From Acidiflorens sp963791085 (GTDB taxonomy: Bacteria; Acidobacteriota; Terriglobia; Terriglobales; Acidobacteriaceae), in the NCBI GenBank assembly GCA_963791085.1, contig CAWBQG010000001.1, positions 2,728,001-2,792,000 on the forward strand: a stretch of 64,000 nt of DNA, in the 5' to 3' direction. The position numbers were made by a program, and so were the translations under genes. This document shows, piece by piece, positions 52,899 through 61,038 of the stretch (the stretch's first letter is position 1; each line of letters begins with the position of its first letter). The notes beneath the pieces are model-generated. The model had not been told where the DNA came from, made no database searches, and saw nothing but the letters and a program-made list of their open reading frames with translations.

Positions 52899-53222
52899 AT
52901 GCGGAAATTTCTCTTGCTGTTACTTGCCTGCGCGTGGATCGTGTCGGTCGCCTCGATGTCATTTGCCAACGATGCCCAGACCGTGAATGGTTGGGTTAGC
53001 GATTCGAAGTGCGGCGCTAAGGGAGCCAACGCGCACCATGCCGGATGCGCTAAGAAGTGCATCAATGCCGGTGCCAATCCGGTCGTCGTAACCGACAATG
53101 ACAAGAAGGTCCTGACGGTAGACAACCCCGATGCCCTCAAGGGTCACGAGGGACAACACGTTGGGGTGACGGGGACTGTTGACGGAGACAAGATCCACGT
53201 TGAGAGCGTGGCCGTGCTATAG
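52899..53222 (+). CDS. Small exported protein, acidobacterial type
   Basis: A 107-aa protein with a signal peptide (MRKFLLLLLACAWIVSVASMSFA) and a mature OB-like beta-fold (QTVNGWVSDSKCGAKGANAHHAGCAKKCINAGANPVVVTDNDKKVLTVDNPDALKGHEGQHVGVTGTV). Three cysteines and two histidines (SKCGAKGANAHHAGCAKKC) form a possible metal- or heme-binding cluster; the HHAGC spacing is not CxxCH. The RBS AAGGAGGG places the start here. Proteins like this are frequent in acidobacterial genomes, function unknown. Confidence 0.7.
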   Translation: MRKFLLLLLACAWIVSVASMSFANDAQTVNGWVSDSKCGAKGANAHHAGCAKKCINAGANPVVVTDNDKKVLTVDNPDALKGHEGQHVGVTGTVDGDKIHVESVAVL

Positions 53223-53256
53223 GCCGTCTTCGGAATTTTCCAGCAGGGATAAACAG

Positions 53257-54078
53257 CTACGAATTCGCCGGGCGCAGGCTCGACAGGCGCGACATGGCGG
53301 CCACCATCATGCCGGAAAGGAATTGCATGGTGGCGACGTCGTTATTGTCGAAGGCGTAGGGAGTGGACGACAGCACTTCGAAGACTCCCAGGGTGCGGCG
53401 GAAATGGCGCAAGGGCGCGACCAGAATTGAACGCACGCCCAGCCGGCGGCAGCTGGCTGCGTCCACGCGCGGGTTCGATTCCGCGTCATTGCACAGGAGC
53501 ACTTCGCCGGTGCGCACGCATTCGGCCGAAATTCCGCGGTCGGTCTGCAAGCGGATGCCAAGATCGGGAGCGGTGCGGCCAGTGCGCGCGCGGCAGACGA
53601 TTTCGTCGCCCTGGCGCAGAGCAATCGCGGCCCCGGTCGCCCCGGTGAGCGCCTGCGCTTTTTCGGCGATAATGCTGATGCCAGGTTCGAGATCGAGTTC
53701 GCCGGCGTTGATCAGCGCCGGATTCATCTGCGCCGGCCGCTGGCCGCTCAGCCCGGAGTGCCGCACTCGGATGTGATGGCGCGCAGCGAAACTCGGAACG
53801 ACGGCAAGATCCCGCTCCGATTCGATTTCTTCAATTCTCGGCAACGTGCACAGGAGCGATCGCACAATGCGGTCGAGTTCGGCGTCGGCGATCAAGTGGG
53901 TGGTTTGTTGTCCGCGCAGCGATCCGCCCAGCACGCGAGAAAGACTCAACACCGCACCGCTGCCGCACGCCAGGCAGCGAGGCGTATTGTTGGCGCTAAT
54001 CTGCTCGCACTGCACGCAAAACACCGCACTTTGGAGCGACACAAACTCCACGTCGGAAGCTCTGAGCGTTCTCTGCAT
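53257..54078 (-). CDS. GAF-domain protein with N-terminal zinc-ribbon-like segment
   Basis: A 273-aa cytoplasmic protein. Residues 12-40 (VFCVQCEQISANNTPRCLACGSGAV) hold two CxxC pairs like a zinc ribbon; residues about 125-270 are a GAF sensor (IAEKAQALTGATGAAIALRQGDEIVCRARTG ... SILVAPLRHFRRTLGVFEVLSSTPYAFDNNDVATMQFLSGMM). No kinase, cyclase or HTH follows, so it probably senses and passes the signal to a partner. I used ATG 54078 because the longer frame upstream is non-coding; spacing to GGAGG is a little long. Confidence 0.75.
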   Translation of the reverse strand: MQRTLRASDVEFVSLQSAVFCVQCEQISANNTPRCLACGSGAVLSLSRVLGGSLRGQQTTHLIADAELDRIVRSLLCTLPRIEEIESERDLAVVPSFAARHHIRVRHSGLSGQRPAQMNPALINAGELDLEPGISIIAEKAQALTGATGAAIALRQGDEIVCRARTGRTAPDLGIRLQTDRGISAECVRTGEVLLCNDAESNPRVDAASCRRLGVRSILVAPLRHFRRTLGVFEVLSSTPYAFDNNDVATMQFLSGMMVAAMSRLSSLRPANS

Positions 54079-54231
54079 GTGGATTGACTTCCTCCGGACT
54101 GAACGAGGAAGGATGAGAGTAAACAGTCGGGCTGACGTGAAAAAGTAACGGCGCTGGTTCGGGCTGTGGATAAGTGGTCCCGGCGCGAAAGCCGCCAGCG
54201 CAGGGAGATTGCCCGTGCCTTGTGCCATATA

Positions 54232-54723
54232 ATGCCGCTCATGTCCTTTCTTCGTTTTCTGATGCTGCTCGCGCTCGTCGTCTGGGTCGGCGGAATCATT
54301 TTTCTGGCTTTCGTCGAGGCGCCGATTGCGTTTACTCCCGGACTTCTGGCTACGCGACATGTGGCCGGATCGGTGGTCGGCCGCTCGCTTGACGTGCTGC
54401 ACTACATGGGAATCGTCTCCGGAGTCGTTTTTCTTTTCGCCTCCGCGCTCTATTACCGCATGACCGTCGGCCGCGTGCAGCCGGTGGCGTTACGACACAT
54501 TCTGATTGTTCTGATGCTCGTCCTCACGCTGATCTCGCAGTTCACGGTCTCGCCGAAAATGCACGCCCTGCGGGCCCAGGCAGGAGTGATCGATTACCTG
54601 GCGCTCGACAACCCGATCCGCAGGGACTTCGACCGGCTGCACATTTGGTCGGAGAAGCTGGAAGAAGCGGTGCTGCTGCTGGGGCTGTTCGCGCTTTTTC
54701 GAACCGCACAGGAGCTTCGCTGA
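54232..54723 (+). CDS. DUF4149-like membrane protein
   Basis: A 163-aa protein with four membrane helices (FLRFLMLLALVVWVGGIIFLAFV, VLHYMGIVSGVVFLFASALYY, LIVLMLVLTLISQF, AVLLLGLFALF) and the DUF4149 marks VWVGGIIFLAFVEAPIAF and SPKMHALR. Function unknown in general. Start may be ATG 54241. Same strand as ychF, 184 bases ahead. Confidence 0.75.
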   Translation: MPLMSFLRFLMLLALVVWVGGIIFLAFVEAPIAFTPGLLATRHVAGSVVGRSLDVLHYMGIVSGVVFLFASALYYRMTVGRVQPVALRHILIVLMLVLTLISQFTVSPKMHALRAQAGVIDYLALDNPIRRDFDRLHIWSEKLEEAVLLLGLFALFRTAQELR

Positions 54724-54907
54724 TTTTGACGAGAGCTGTTTGATGCAGCGCGCTCCACTAAGCACAAAACAGCCGATTCGATGGTTCCCACGGCGGGCGC
54801 CTCGACGATCTTTCGCCGATTCGAATGATTTATTCTATGAAGTTCCCTTCCAGCTAAACTCAGGGCCCTTGTGCTGAAACTGAGAACTGACAACTGAGAG
54901 CTAATTC

Positions 54908-55993
54908 ATGAAAACCGGCATTATCGGCCTGCCCCAGGTAGGCAAGACATCTTTATTCCGCATATTGACCAAGGCGAATCTTTCCGAGCATCAGCTCGCG
55001 AATCCGCGCGAAGCGCACGTGGGAGTGGCCAAGGTTCCCGATGAGCGGCTCGATAAGCTAGCTGCGCTCTATAACCCGAAGAAGCTGACGCATGCCTCGG
55101 TCGAATACGTCGATGTAGGAGCGATCGGACAGGACGCACTGAAAGAGACCGCCTACATCGGCCATTTGCGTCAGGTGGATGCGCTGATCCACGTGCTGCG
55201 CGCGTTTGAAAGCGACGAGATTCCGCACGTTGGGCCGATTGATCCGCTGCGCGACATCAAGAACGTTGAGTTCGATCTTATGATCAGCGATCTGGGCCAG
55301 ATCGAAAAGCGGCTGGAGCGGCTGGAAAAAGACCTAAAGAAGATGAAGACGCCGGAACTCGAAAAAGAAAACGAGCTGCTGATCAGGGCCAAGGCGCATG
55401 TTGAAGCCGAAAAGCCGTTGCGCGAGATGCAGATGACGCCCGAGGATAAGAAGCGTCTCCGCGGATTCATGTTCTTGAGCGAGAAGCCCATGCTCTATGT
55501 GCTGAATATCAGCGAGAGTACGGAACTCGGCAAAGACCTGGAATCGGCGGTGGCGAAATATAAGCTCACCGAAGTGGCCGCGCGGCCGAATGCCGGAGCG
55601 AGCGCGATCTGCGGCAAGGTCGAAGCCGAACTGGCGGAGATGAGCGACGAGGATGCCGCCGAGTTTCTTGGCAGCTATGGACTGACCGAAAGCGGCCTGT
55701 CACGGCTGATCCGCAAGAGCTATCACCTGCTCGGGCTGATCTCTTTCTTCACCGCCGGAGAAGACGAATGCCGCGCCTGGACCATCCCGCTAAATACACG
55801 AGCGCAGAACGGCGCGGGGGCCATTCATTCGGATCTGGAAAAGCACTTCATCCGTGCCGAGACGATTCGCTGGGATCAGTTGCTGGAAGCGGGGTCCGAA
55901 GCGAACGCGAGAGCCAAGGGCACGCTGCGATTAGAAGGCAAGGATTACATTGTGCAGGACGGGGACGTGATGCACATTCGTCATAGCGGATAG
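54908..55993 (+). CDS. ychF: YchF-type translation-associated ATPase
   Basis: A 361-aa member of the Obg/YchF GTPase-like family that prefers ATP and contacts the ribosome. P-loop GLPQVGKTS, then VEYVDVGAIG in place of the usual DIAGL wording, the coiled helical insert (EKRLERLEKDLKKMKTPELEKENELL), NISE for the base-recognition loop, and the C-terminal TGS domain (FFTAGEDECRAWTIPLNTRAQNGAGAIHSDLEKHFIRAETI). Near-standard length. Monocistronic, ended by a strong hairpin. Confidence 0.92.
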   Translation: MKTGIIGLPQVGKTSLFRILTKANLSEHQLANPREAHVGVAKVPDERLDKLAALYNPKKLTHASVEYVDVGAIGQDALKETAYIGHLRQVDALIHVLRAFESDEIPHVGPIDPLRDIKNVEFDLMISDLGQIEKRLERLEKDLKKMKTPELEKENELLIRAKAHVEAEKPLREMQMTPEDKKRLRGFMFLSEKPMLYVLNISESTELGKDLESAVAKYKLTEVAARPNAGASAICGKVEAELAEMSDEDAAEFLGSYGLTESGLSRLIRKSYHLLGLISFFTAGEDECRAWTIPLNTRAQNGAGAIHSDLEKHFIRAETIRWDQLLEAGSEANARAKGTLRLEGKDYIVQDGDVMHIRHSG

Positions 55994-56012
55994 CTCGGAC
56001 ACCGTTTCAACC

Positions 56013-56077
56013 GCCGAGACGCCGAGTGCGCCGAGAAAAAGAAGGATTGCGTTACTCGGCGCGCTCGGCTTCTCGGC
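56013..56077. terminator. Large hairpin between convergent ychF and ZIP genes
   Basis: Arms of 23 bases (56013-56035 and 56055-56077) match at 21 positions, built on repeated CCGAG units, with an A-rich loop. It sits 20 bases after the ychF stop and before the ZIP stop, so it can terminate transcription from both sides, although the T-run is weak. Confidence 0.6.
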
Positions 56078-56099
56078 AGCTGAACTTAGGGTGTAGCAG

Positions 56100-56831
56100 C
56101 TAATGGACATGAACAAAGCGATCCAGCACAAACATGCAGGCCGCGCCAACGAAAACTAGTAGAGCCATCATCACCCCAGGTTCCTGATTGACTTCCGGAA
56201 TCAAGTCGGACGCGGCGACGTAAATCGTCACGCCCGCCGACAGCGGCAGTCCGAATCCCACTTCGTGGCGAAACAGTGCCATCGTCATCACGCCCGCAAC
56301 AGTAGCCGCTCCCAGCATCACCGACGTCCCCCACGCAAAGCGACGGCTTTGGCCGCTTGCCAGCATCACCGACGCGATCGTGAATCCTTCCGGAATTTTG
56401 TGCAGGAAGACGGCAATAAAGATGATCCAGCCGAGCCAATCGGAAACGATGAAGCCCGACGCGATAGCGATGCCATCAAAAAACGTATGGATCAGCAGCC
56501 CGATCAATACCGAATAGCCCTTGTGCGCGTGGACAAACTGCTCAGCGTGCGTTTCTTCTCCGAAGTGGAAGTGTGGTGTGACCGTGTGCTCGAAGAAATG
56601 GATGAGCAAGTATCCGAGCAGGATGAGAAAGCCGGCGCGCGGACCGCGCAGCGCGATGCTCTCGGGCACCATTTCGACCAGCGCCGTGGCCAGCATGAAA
56701 CCCGCGCCGAGAGCGACGAAGTAGCGCAGGTAGGAGCGCTCCCAATTCCGTTGAACGATGATGGCGCCGCCAAACACGTTCGCGGCTGCCGCCGTAAGCC
56801 CCAGCACCACACTGGTCAGAATGGGGGACAT
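56100..56831 (-). CDS. ZIP-family metal transporter
   Basis: A 243-aa membrane transporter for zinc or other divalent ions. About eight helices; metal-binding marks HTFFDGIAIASGF (helix 4) and HKIPEGFTIASVML (helix 5) are the family signature. A histidine-rich cytoplasmic loop (HFFEHTVTPHFHFGEETHAEQFVHAHKG) probably senses or buffers metal. Convergent with ychF. Uptake direction is assumed from family. Confidence 0.9.
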   Translation of the reverse strand: MSPILTSVVLGLTAAAANVFGGAIIVQRNWERSYLRYFVALGAGFMLATALVEMVPESIALRGPRAGFLILLGYLLIHFFEHTVTPHFHFGEETHAEQFVHAHKGYSVLIGLLIHTFFDGIAIASGFIVSDWLGWIIFIAVFLHKIPEGFTIASVMLASGQSRRFAWGTSVMLGAATVAGVMTMALFRHEVGFGLPLSAGVTIYVAASDLIPEVNQEPGVMMALLVFVGAACMFVLDRFVHVH

Positions 56832-56892
56832 GCGGGAAAAGAATATCAGGATGCGGTGGCCGCGAGTAGTTCCCCGGCCTAGCGAATCAGTT

Positions 56893-57666
56893 TCATTTTG
56901 CCGGCGCTGCTTCGGCCGGGCATGCCTCGGACGCGTCGACTTTCACGATCTCGTAGCCATCCGGAGGCTGGAAGACCGACGGATCGGGATCGCTCTGCTC
57001 GATCCTTGTCAATTCACGATCCCACTTACCCGACCGCGGATCGTCGGTAATTTCGCGCACCAGCAGGCCCTTCAGTCCGACTGCAATCGCGTTCCAGACC
57101 TCCGCCGTGCGCACCAGCGGCGCTTCGTTCCCAACCTCGCCCGCGGGGATGGTGGTAGTGGTCCGGGTTCCGCGTGCCTCAATACCCTGAATCGATGCCA
57201 TGCCCAGTTGCTCCACTGTCGGCCTTCCGTGCGGAGCTCCCGTCAGCGAATGAGACCGCCGTGGCTCGTCTTCGGTCGCCGCCGAACAACCATGCCCCGC
57301 ACCGATCTGCCTCACCGTCGCCCGCTTGCCCGGAGAACTCCAATGGGTGATGGTCCGCGCGACCGGGTCAAACACGCTGAACTCGGTTCTCGGAGTCCGG
57401 TTTTCCGAGGCCGGCGTGGTCGTCGAGGTCATCCGCCGGCCCTGCGAATCCACGGCCGTCACTTCCGTGGACTCCCGCGTGATGGTGTTCCCGTTGGCCA
57501 GCGTTTGCACCTGCACGATCCTGTACTCCGCCGTGTAGGGCGTTCTTGCGGCGGTCACGTGCGTTGCAGTGGTCGTACCGGTGCGGCTCCGCACCTGACC
57601 CGCGACCGGCAACGCCAGCCCCGCGACCGCGACTAACATCCACACCCTGGAGATGTTTCCACGCAT
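56893..57666 (-). CDS. Exported protein of unknown function
   Basis: A 257-aa protein with a signal peptide (MRGNISRVWMLVAVAGLALPVAGQ) and a Thr/Arg-rich beta-like mature part (TATHVTAARTPYTAEYRIVQVQTLANGNTITRESTEVTAVDSQGRRMTSTT). Ends in VFQPPDGYEIVKVDAS, a sequence style common among acidobacterial secreted proteins. No catalytic residues recognised. Confidence 0.65.
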   Translation of the reverse strand: MRGNISRVWMLVAVAGLALPVAGQVRSRTGTTTATHVTAARTPYTAEYRIVQVQTLANGNTITRESTEVTAVDSQGRRMTSTTTPASENRTPRTEFSVFDPVARTITHWSSPGKRATVRQIGAGHGCSAATEDEPRRSHSLTGAPHGRPTVEQLGMASIQGIEARGTRTTTTIPAGEVGNEAPLVRTAEVWNAIAVGLKGLLVREITDDPRSGKWDRELTRIEQSDPDPSVFQPPDGYEIVKVDASEACPAEAAPAK

Positions 57667-57808
57667 GACTCACGCTCCGGCATTAAATTCGCTGACGGAC
57701 TAGTCTTGCATCCGGCGAGGGACAAAGCAAATCCACGTTAGCGCGATCACGGTGATCTTCAATGACGGCTTCAGCCGCTGAGGGAGCGCCACCTGCTAAA
57801 ATCCGCGC

Positions 57809-58417
57809 GTGCGGTACTGGATTGAACTCGTCGCTTGGCTGGCGTGCGCGGTGTATTCGACCATCCCTGCCTTCTGGTTCATGATTCATCCGTTCGCGGA
57901 ACGCTGGCGGACGCGGCATGTTTCCGGGGCACGTTCTCCGTACCGGCTGCTCCTTCCCGCCTGGACGGCAATGTGGGCGATTGCAGCGCTCGTTACGCGG
58001 CCGTGGCGGCACGTTCTGCTTTACTCCAGCCTATGGGCGTGGGCTCCAGCCGCTTTGCTGTTTGCCGTCGGATTGTTCCTTTATGCGAAGTCGGGCAAGG
58101 GCTTCAGCGCAAAACAACTGGGCGGCTTGCCAGAAGTGCACGGCGGCAATCGCGAACAGCGGTTGGTGACAAACGGAATCCGCGCGCACGTGCGGCACCC
58201 CGTCTACCTGGCGCACCTGTGCGAGATGCTGGCCTGGAGCGTCGGCACTGGTCTCACCGTATGCTGGGCGCTGACGGCATTCGCAATCGCCACGGGGGCC
58301 ATGATGATCCGGATGGAGGACGCGGAGTTGGAGAAGAGGTTCGGGGATTTGTATCGTGAATATCGCGGTTCGGTGCCGGCCGTCCTCCCGAGAGTCTTCG
58401 GGGCTCGCCAGCTATAA
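57809..58417 (+). CDS. Isoprenylcysteine methyltransferase-like membrane protein
   Basis: A 202-aa protein with four to five membrane helices and the ICMT/PEMT C-terminal pattern GIRAHVRHPVYLAHLCEMLAWSVGTG ... MIRMEDAELEKRFGDLYREYRGSVPAVLPR, in which the RHPxY and ...E...FG..Y.EY residues bind SAM. GTG start. Likely methylates a lipid or small product; such genes often follow type III polyketide synthases, but the one in this window is 38 kb away. Confidence 0.8.
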   Translation: MRYWIELVAWLACAVYSTIPAFWFMIHPFAERWRTRHVSGARSPYRLLLPAWTAMWAIAALVTRPWRHVLLYSSLWAWAPAALLFAVGLFLYAKSGKGFSAKQLGGLPEVHGGNREQRLVTNGIRAHVRHPVYLAHLCEMLAWSVGTGLTVCWALTAFAIATGAMMIRMEDAELEKRFGDLYREYRGSVPAVLPRVFGARQL

Positions 58418-58462
58418 TCCGACTTGCTGATAGCTGAGAACTGAGGCTGACATCTGCCATTC

Positions 58463-59842
58463 ATGCGCTTTGAACTTTTTGTCGCAACCCGGTACCTGCG
58501 CGCCAAACGTAGGCAAGCCTTTATCGGCATCATCACGGCAATCTCGATTGCTGGTGTCGCGGCGGGAGTGGCTTCTCTGATCGTCGCGCTCGCCGTCAAC
58601 AACGGCTTCCGGCAGGATTTGCAGTCGCGGCTTCTGGGCTCGACTTCGCACATCAGTTTGCTGCGCGTTGAAAGCGACGGCATTCGCGACTGGCGTCCGT
58701 TGCTCGATAGGTTGTCGAAAGAGCCCCATGTGGTGGCAGCGGCTCCGGCAATTTATGAGCAAGTGCTGATTTCGCGCGGGCCGCGAGCGCGTGGCGCGGT
58801 ACTGAAGGGAATGCTGCCGCGGTACGAGCGCAGGGTCAGCGACCTGCTGGAGACGGTCACGATAGGATCGGCGTCGGCGTTGGACGAACAATCCGCAAAC
58901 AATTCGACCGTAGCGCCGGCGTCCTCGCCCGCAGTCACGGCGGGCGTCTCGCGCGCCGACGCGGACAAGAGTGTCCGCACCACACAAGCCGAATCTCCTG
59001 ACGATCTGGCTGGAGTTGCCGAGCGCGTGGCGGCTATGCCTCCGATTATTTTGGGCAATGATCTGGCGGAGGGTATCGGCGCGACGGTCGGGTCGGTGGT
59101 GCTGGTAACTTCGCCGCAGGGCGAGCTGACTCCGTTTGGCATGGTGCCGAAGTACATACGATTTCGTGTGGTGGGAATTTTCAACTCCGGCTTCTACGAT
59201 TACGACTCGTCATGGGCGTTCGTACGGCTGGCCGACGCGCAGCAACTGTTTGGCCTGGGCGATGTAATTTCGGTGATCCAGTTCAAGATCGACGACATTT
59301 ACCGTGCTGGCGAGGTCGGCAGCTCACTCGAACAGGCTGCCGATGCTTCGTCGGGCAGCCACGGCTTCATGACCACCAACTGGATGGAGCAGAACAAACC
59401 TCTTTTCCGCGCGCTGAAACTGGAACGGGTGGTCACGTTCATTACGATCGGTTTGATCGTGTTTGTGGCAGCGCTGAATATTCTGATCTCGCTCACCATG
59501 ATGGTGATGGAGAAGACGAAGGATATTGCCGTGCTCATGTCGATGGGCACGAAGAAACGGCAGATTCGGCGCGTGTTCATCGCGCAGGGCATGCTGATCG
59601 GAGTGATTGGGACGGCGATCGGCCTTGTGCTCGGCTACGCGATCTCCTGGGCCGGCGGACACTACCACTTTATTGCGCTCTCGCCCGAGGTCTATTCGAT
59701 CGACTACGTCCCCTTCGTCCCGCGCGCCATGGACGGTGTGATCACGGCGCTGGTCTCCATCGGAATTTCCTTTGTGGCGACGATCTATCCGTCGTGGTCG
59801 GCAGCGCGGATTTTGCCCGCGGAGGCGCTGCGGTACGAATGA
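58463..59842 (+). CDS. lolC: LolC/LolE lipoprotein-release permease, with in-frame repeat insertion
   Basis: A 459-aa inner-membrane subunit of the LolCDE transporter that lifts lipoproteins toward the outer membrane. N-terminus FELFVATRYLRAKRRQAFIGIITAISIAGVAAGVASLIVALAVNNGFRQDLQ and C-terminal FtsX-like helices (FITIGLIVFVAALNILISLTMMVMEKTKDIAVLMSMGTKKRQIRRVFIAQG) are typical. Residues about 150-176 (TVAPASSPAVTAGVSRADADKSVRTTQ) are encoded by two palindromic repeats (58910-58951, 58960-58985) in the periplasmic domain. lolD lies at 63 kb, separated by a cassette. Confidence 0.92.
   Translation: MRFELFVATRYLRAKRRQAFIGIITAISIAGVAAGVASLIVALAVNNGFRQDLQSRLLGSTSHISLLRVESDGIRDWRPLLDRLSKEPHVVAAAPAIYEQVLISRGPRARGAVLKGMLPRYERRVSDLLETVTIGSASALDEQSANNSTVAPASSPAVTAGVSRADADKSVRTTQAESPDDLAGVAERVAAMPPIILGNDLAEGIGATVGSVVLVTSPQGELTPFGMVPKYIRFRVVGIFNSGFYDYDSSWAFVRLADAQQLFGLGDVISVIQFKIDDIYRAGEVGSSLEQAADASSGSHGFMTTNWMEQNKPLFRALKLERVVTFITIGLIVFVAALNILISLTMMVMEKTKDIAVLMSMGTKKRQIRRVFIAQGMLIGVIGTAIGLVLGYAISWAGGHYHFIALSPEVYSIDYVPFVPRAMDGVITALVSIGISFVATIYPSWSAARILPAEALRYE
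58910..58985. repeat. Two palindromic elements side by side inside lolC
   Basis: 58910-58951: GTAGCGCCGGC then CGCCCGC...GCGGGCG, same wording as the cluster at 39795. 58960-58985: GCGGACA-AGAG-TGTCCGC then ACCACAC, nearly identical to 30361-30388. Together translated in frame. Confidence 0.75.
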
Positions 59843-59878
59843 ACCTAGGGCCGGGAAGACCGCAACCTCATTACAACG

Positions 59879-60808
59879 TTACAATCTGGGAAGGCGGCGC
59901 CGGTCTTTCTTGTCAATAATGCCCGCTTCCTCGAACTGATCCCGGTATCGCTCCAAAAACTCCTCTTTCCCCAGTGGATCAGGTTCATTCCGGAGTGGCC
60001 AATGGATCGGAAACACGTCGTACCGCCTTCCCTTCCGACGCCGACAGGCCAGGATGCCGAGGCCGCGCGAAATGGCATAGTCGAAAAGGATCGGCATGCG
60101 TTCCCGAAGTTCAAGGTTGGTATCCGTTTCGACAGGAACGGCGATCCAAGTGCGATGTGAAAAATGTGTGTAGCTCAACGCCTGTTGCACAACTTGTGCG
60201 TTGAACTCAAGCTTGACCTCGACCGATATCAATTCGCATACATTGCAAGAGCGCCAGTGAACTGCTATTAGGTCGGTGTTTTCGAAACCACCGCCCTTCC
60301 TAAGGGAATGGACATCGAAAACGAAAGAGCTGTTTTCTTCGTTTGCATCGCTCGAATAGATCTCTTCCAAGCTGTCCTTGACAAACCTGACCAGCCGAGC
60401 TTCGTCTTGCCGGTTGGTCCGCGAGACCGTAGGCTCCTCGGGCTCTACGTCCGAGGCTTTATCGCCTGCGTCCTCGGCTTCTTTCGTCGTCTCGTCCTGC
60501 TTCTTCTTGAGTTCTTGATCATACTTGTCTTGGGAGTAGAAGCTTCTGCCCAAATGGTGGAACTTGAAGGTCGGAGGTTGAACACCGCGCTCCTCGCTTG
60601 ACTCGGGATCGAAGAACCTAAGTTCCACCACGAGAGGGCGGGCATTCTCGATACCCTTACGCTTGAGTTCTTTAATTAGTGCGGTGCTGCTGACGCAGCC
60701 GTCGTTGGACGCAAGCAGATCGCCGAGCACAAGAAATGCAAGTTCCCAGTTGTAACTTTCAGGTGCGCTTAGTTCTGCGACAGGGCTGGCAGTATCATTA
60801 CTCGCCAT
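59879..60808 (-). CDS. PD-(D/E)XK-nuclease-like protein
   Basis: A 309-aa protein. Residues 10-110 could be a winged-helix or recognition part (ALIKELKRKGIENARPLVVELRFF), then an acidic, Lys/Glu-rich linker. The C-terminal part has FENTDLIAVHWRSCNVCELISVEVKLEFNAQVVQQALSYTHFSHRTWIAVP, with Asp, then E-V-K and a following helix as in PD-(D/E)XK nucleases. I do not know a named family. It may act on foreign DNA. Transcribed opposite to the lol genes, with a small ORF directly upstream. Confidence 0.5.
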   Translation of the reverse strand: MASNDTASPVAELSAPESYNWELAFLVLGDLLASNDGCVSSTALIKELKRKGIENARPLVVELRFFDPESSEERGVQPPTFKFHHLGRSFYSQDKYDQELKKKQDETTKEAEDAGDKASDVEPEEPTVSRTNRQDEARLVRFVKDSLEEIYSSDANEENSSFVFDVHSLRKGGGFENTDLIAVHWRSCNVCELISVEVKLEFNAQVVQQALSYTHFSHRTWIAVPVETDTNLELRERMPILFDYAISRGLGILACRRRKGRRYDVFPIHWPLRNEPDPLGKEEFLERYRDQFEEAGIIDKKDRRRLPRL

Positions 60809-60986
60809 TGGCGGTACTCCTTATGCGGAAGATTATACGCGCGCCTTTTTGTCGATTAGAGGCCACGATAGCACCGAAGTAACGGGCTTCTTGAATTTGC
60901 CCGCCTTCAACGGATTCGGGTTCGGCGAAACCTCGTTCAGGCATGTAAAACTTTTGTATTACCTGCTTTGCCTCACTGATTTTCAC
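60798..60986 (-). CDS. Small ORF upstream of the PD-(D/E)XK-like gene
   Basis: 62 codons from GTG 60986 (MKISEAKQVIQKFYMPERGFAEPESVEGGQIQEARYFGAIVASNRQKGARIIFRIR). Ends overlapping the next gene's start by 11 bases (GAGTAATG), so translational coupling is possible. Could be a partner or immunity protein, or chance; composition is plausible for a real protein. Confidence 0.4.
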   Translation of the reverse strand: MKISEAKQVIQKFYMPERGFAEPESVEGGQIQEARYFGAIVASNRQKGARIIFRIRSTANGE

Positions 60987-61038
60987 CTTGCCAACCCGCT
61001 AGGCTTTCATCATCGCAATCATAAGGAGTGTGTCTCAG

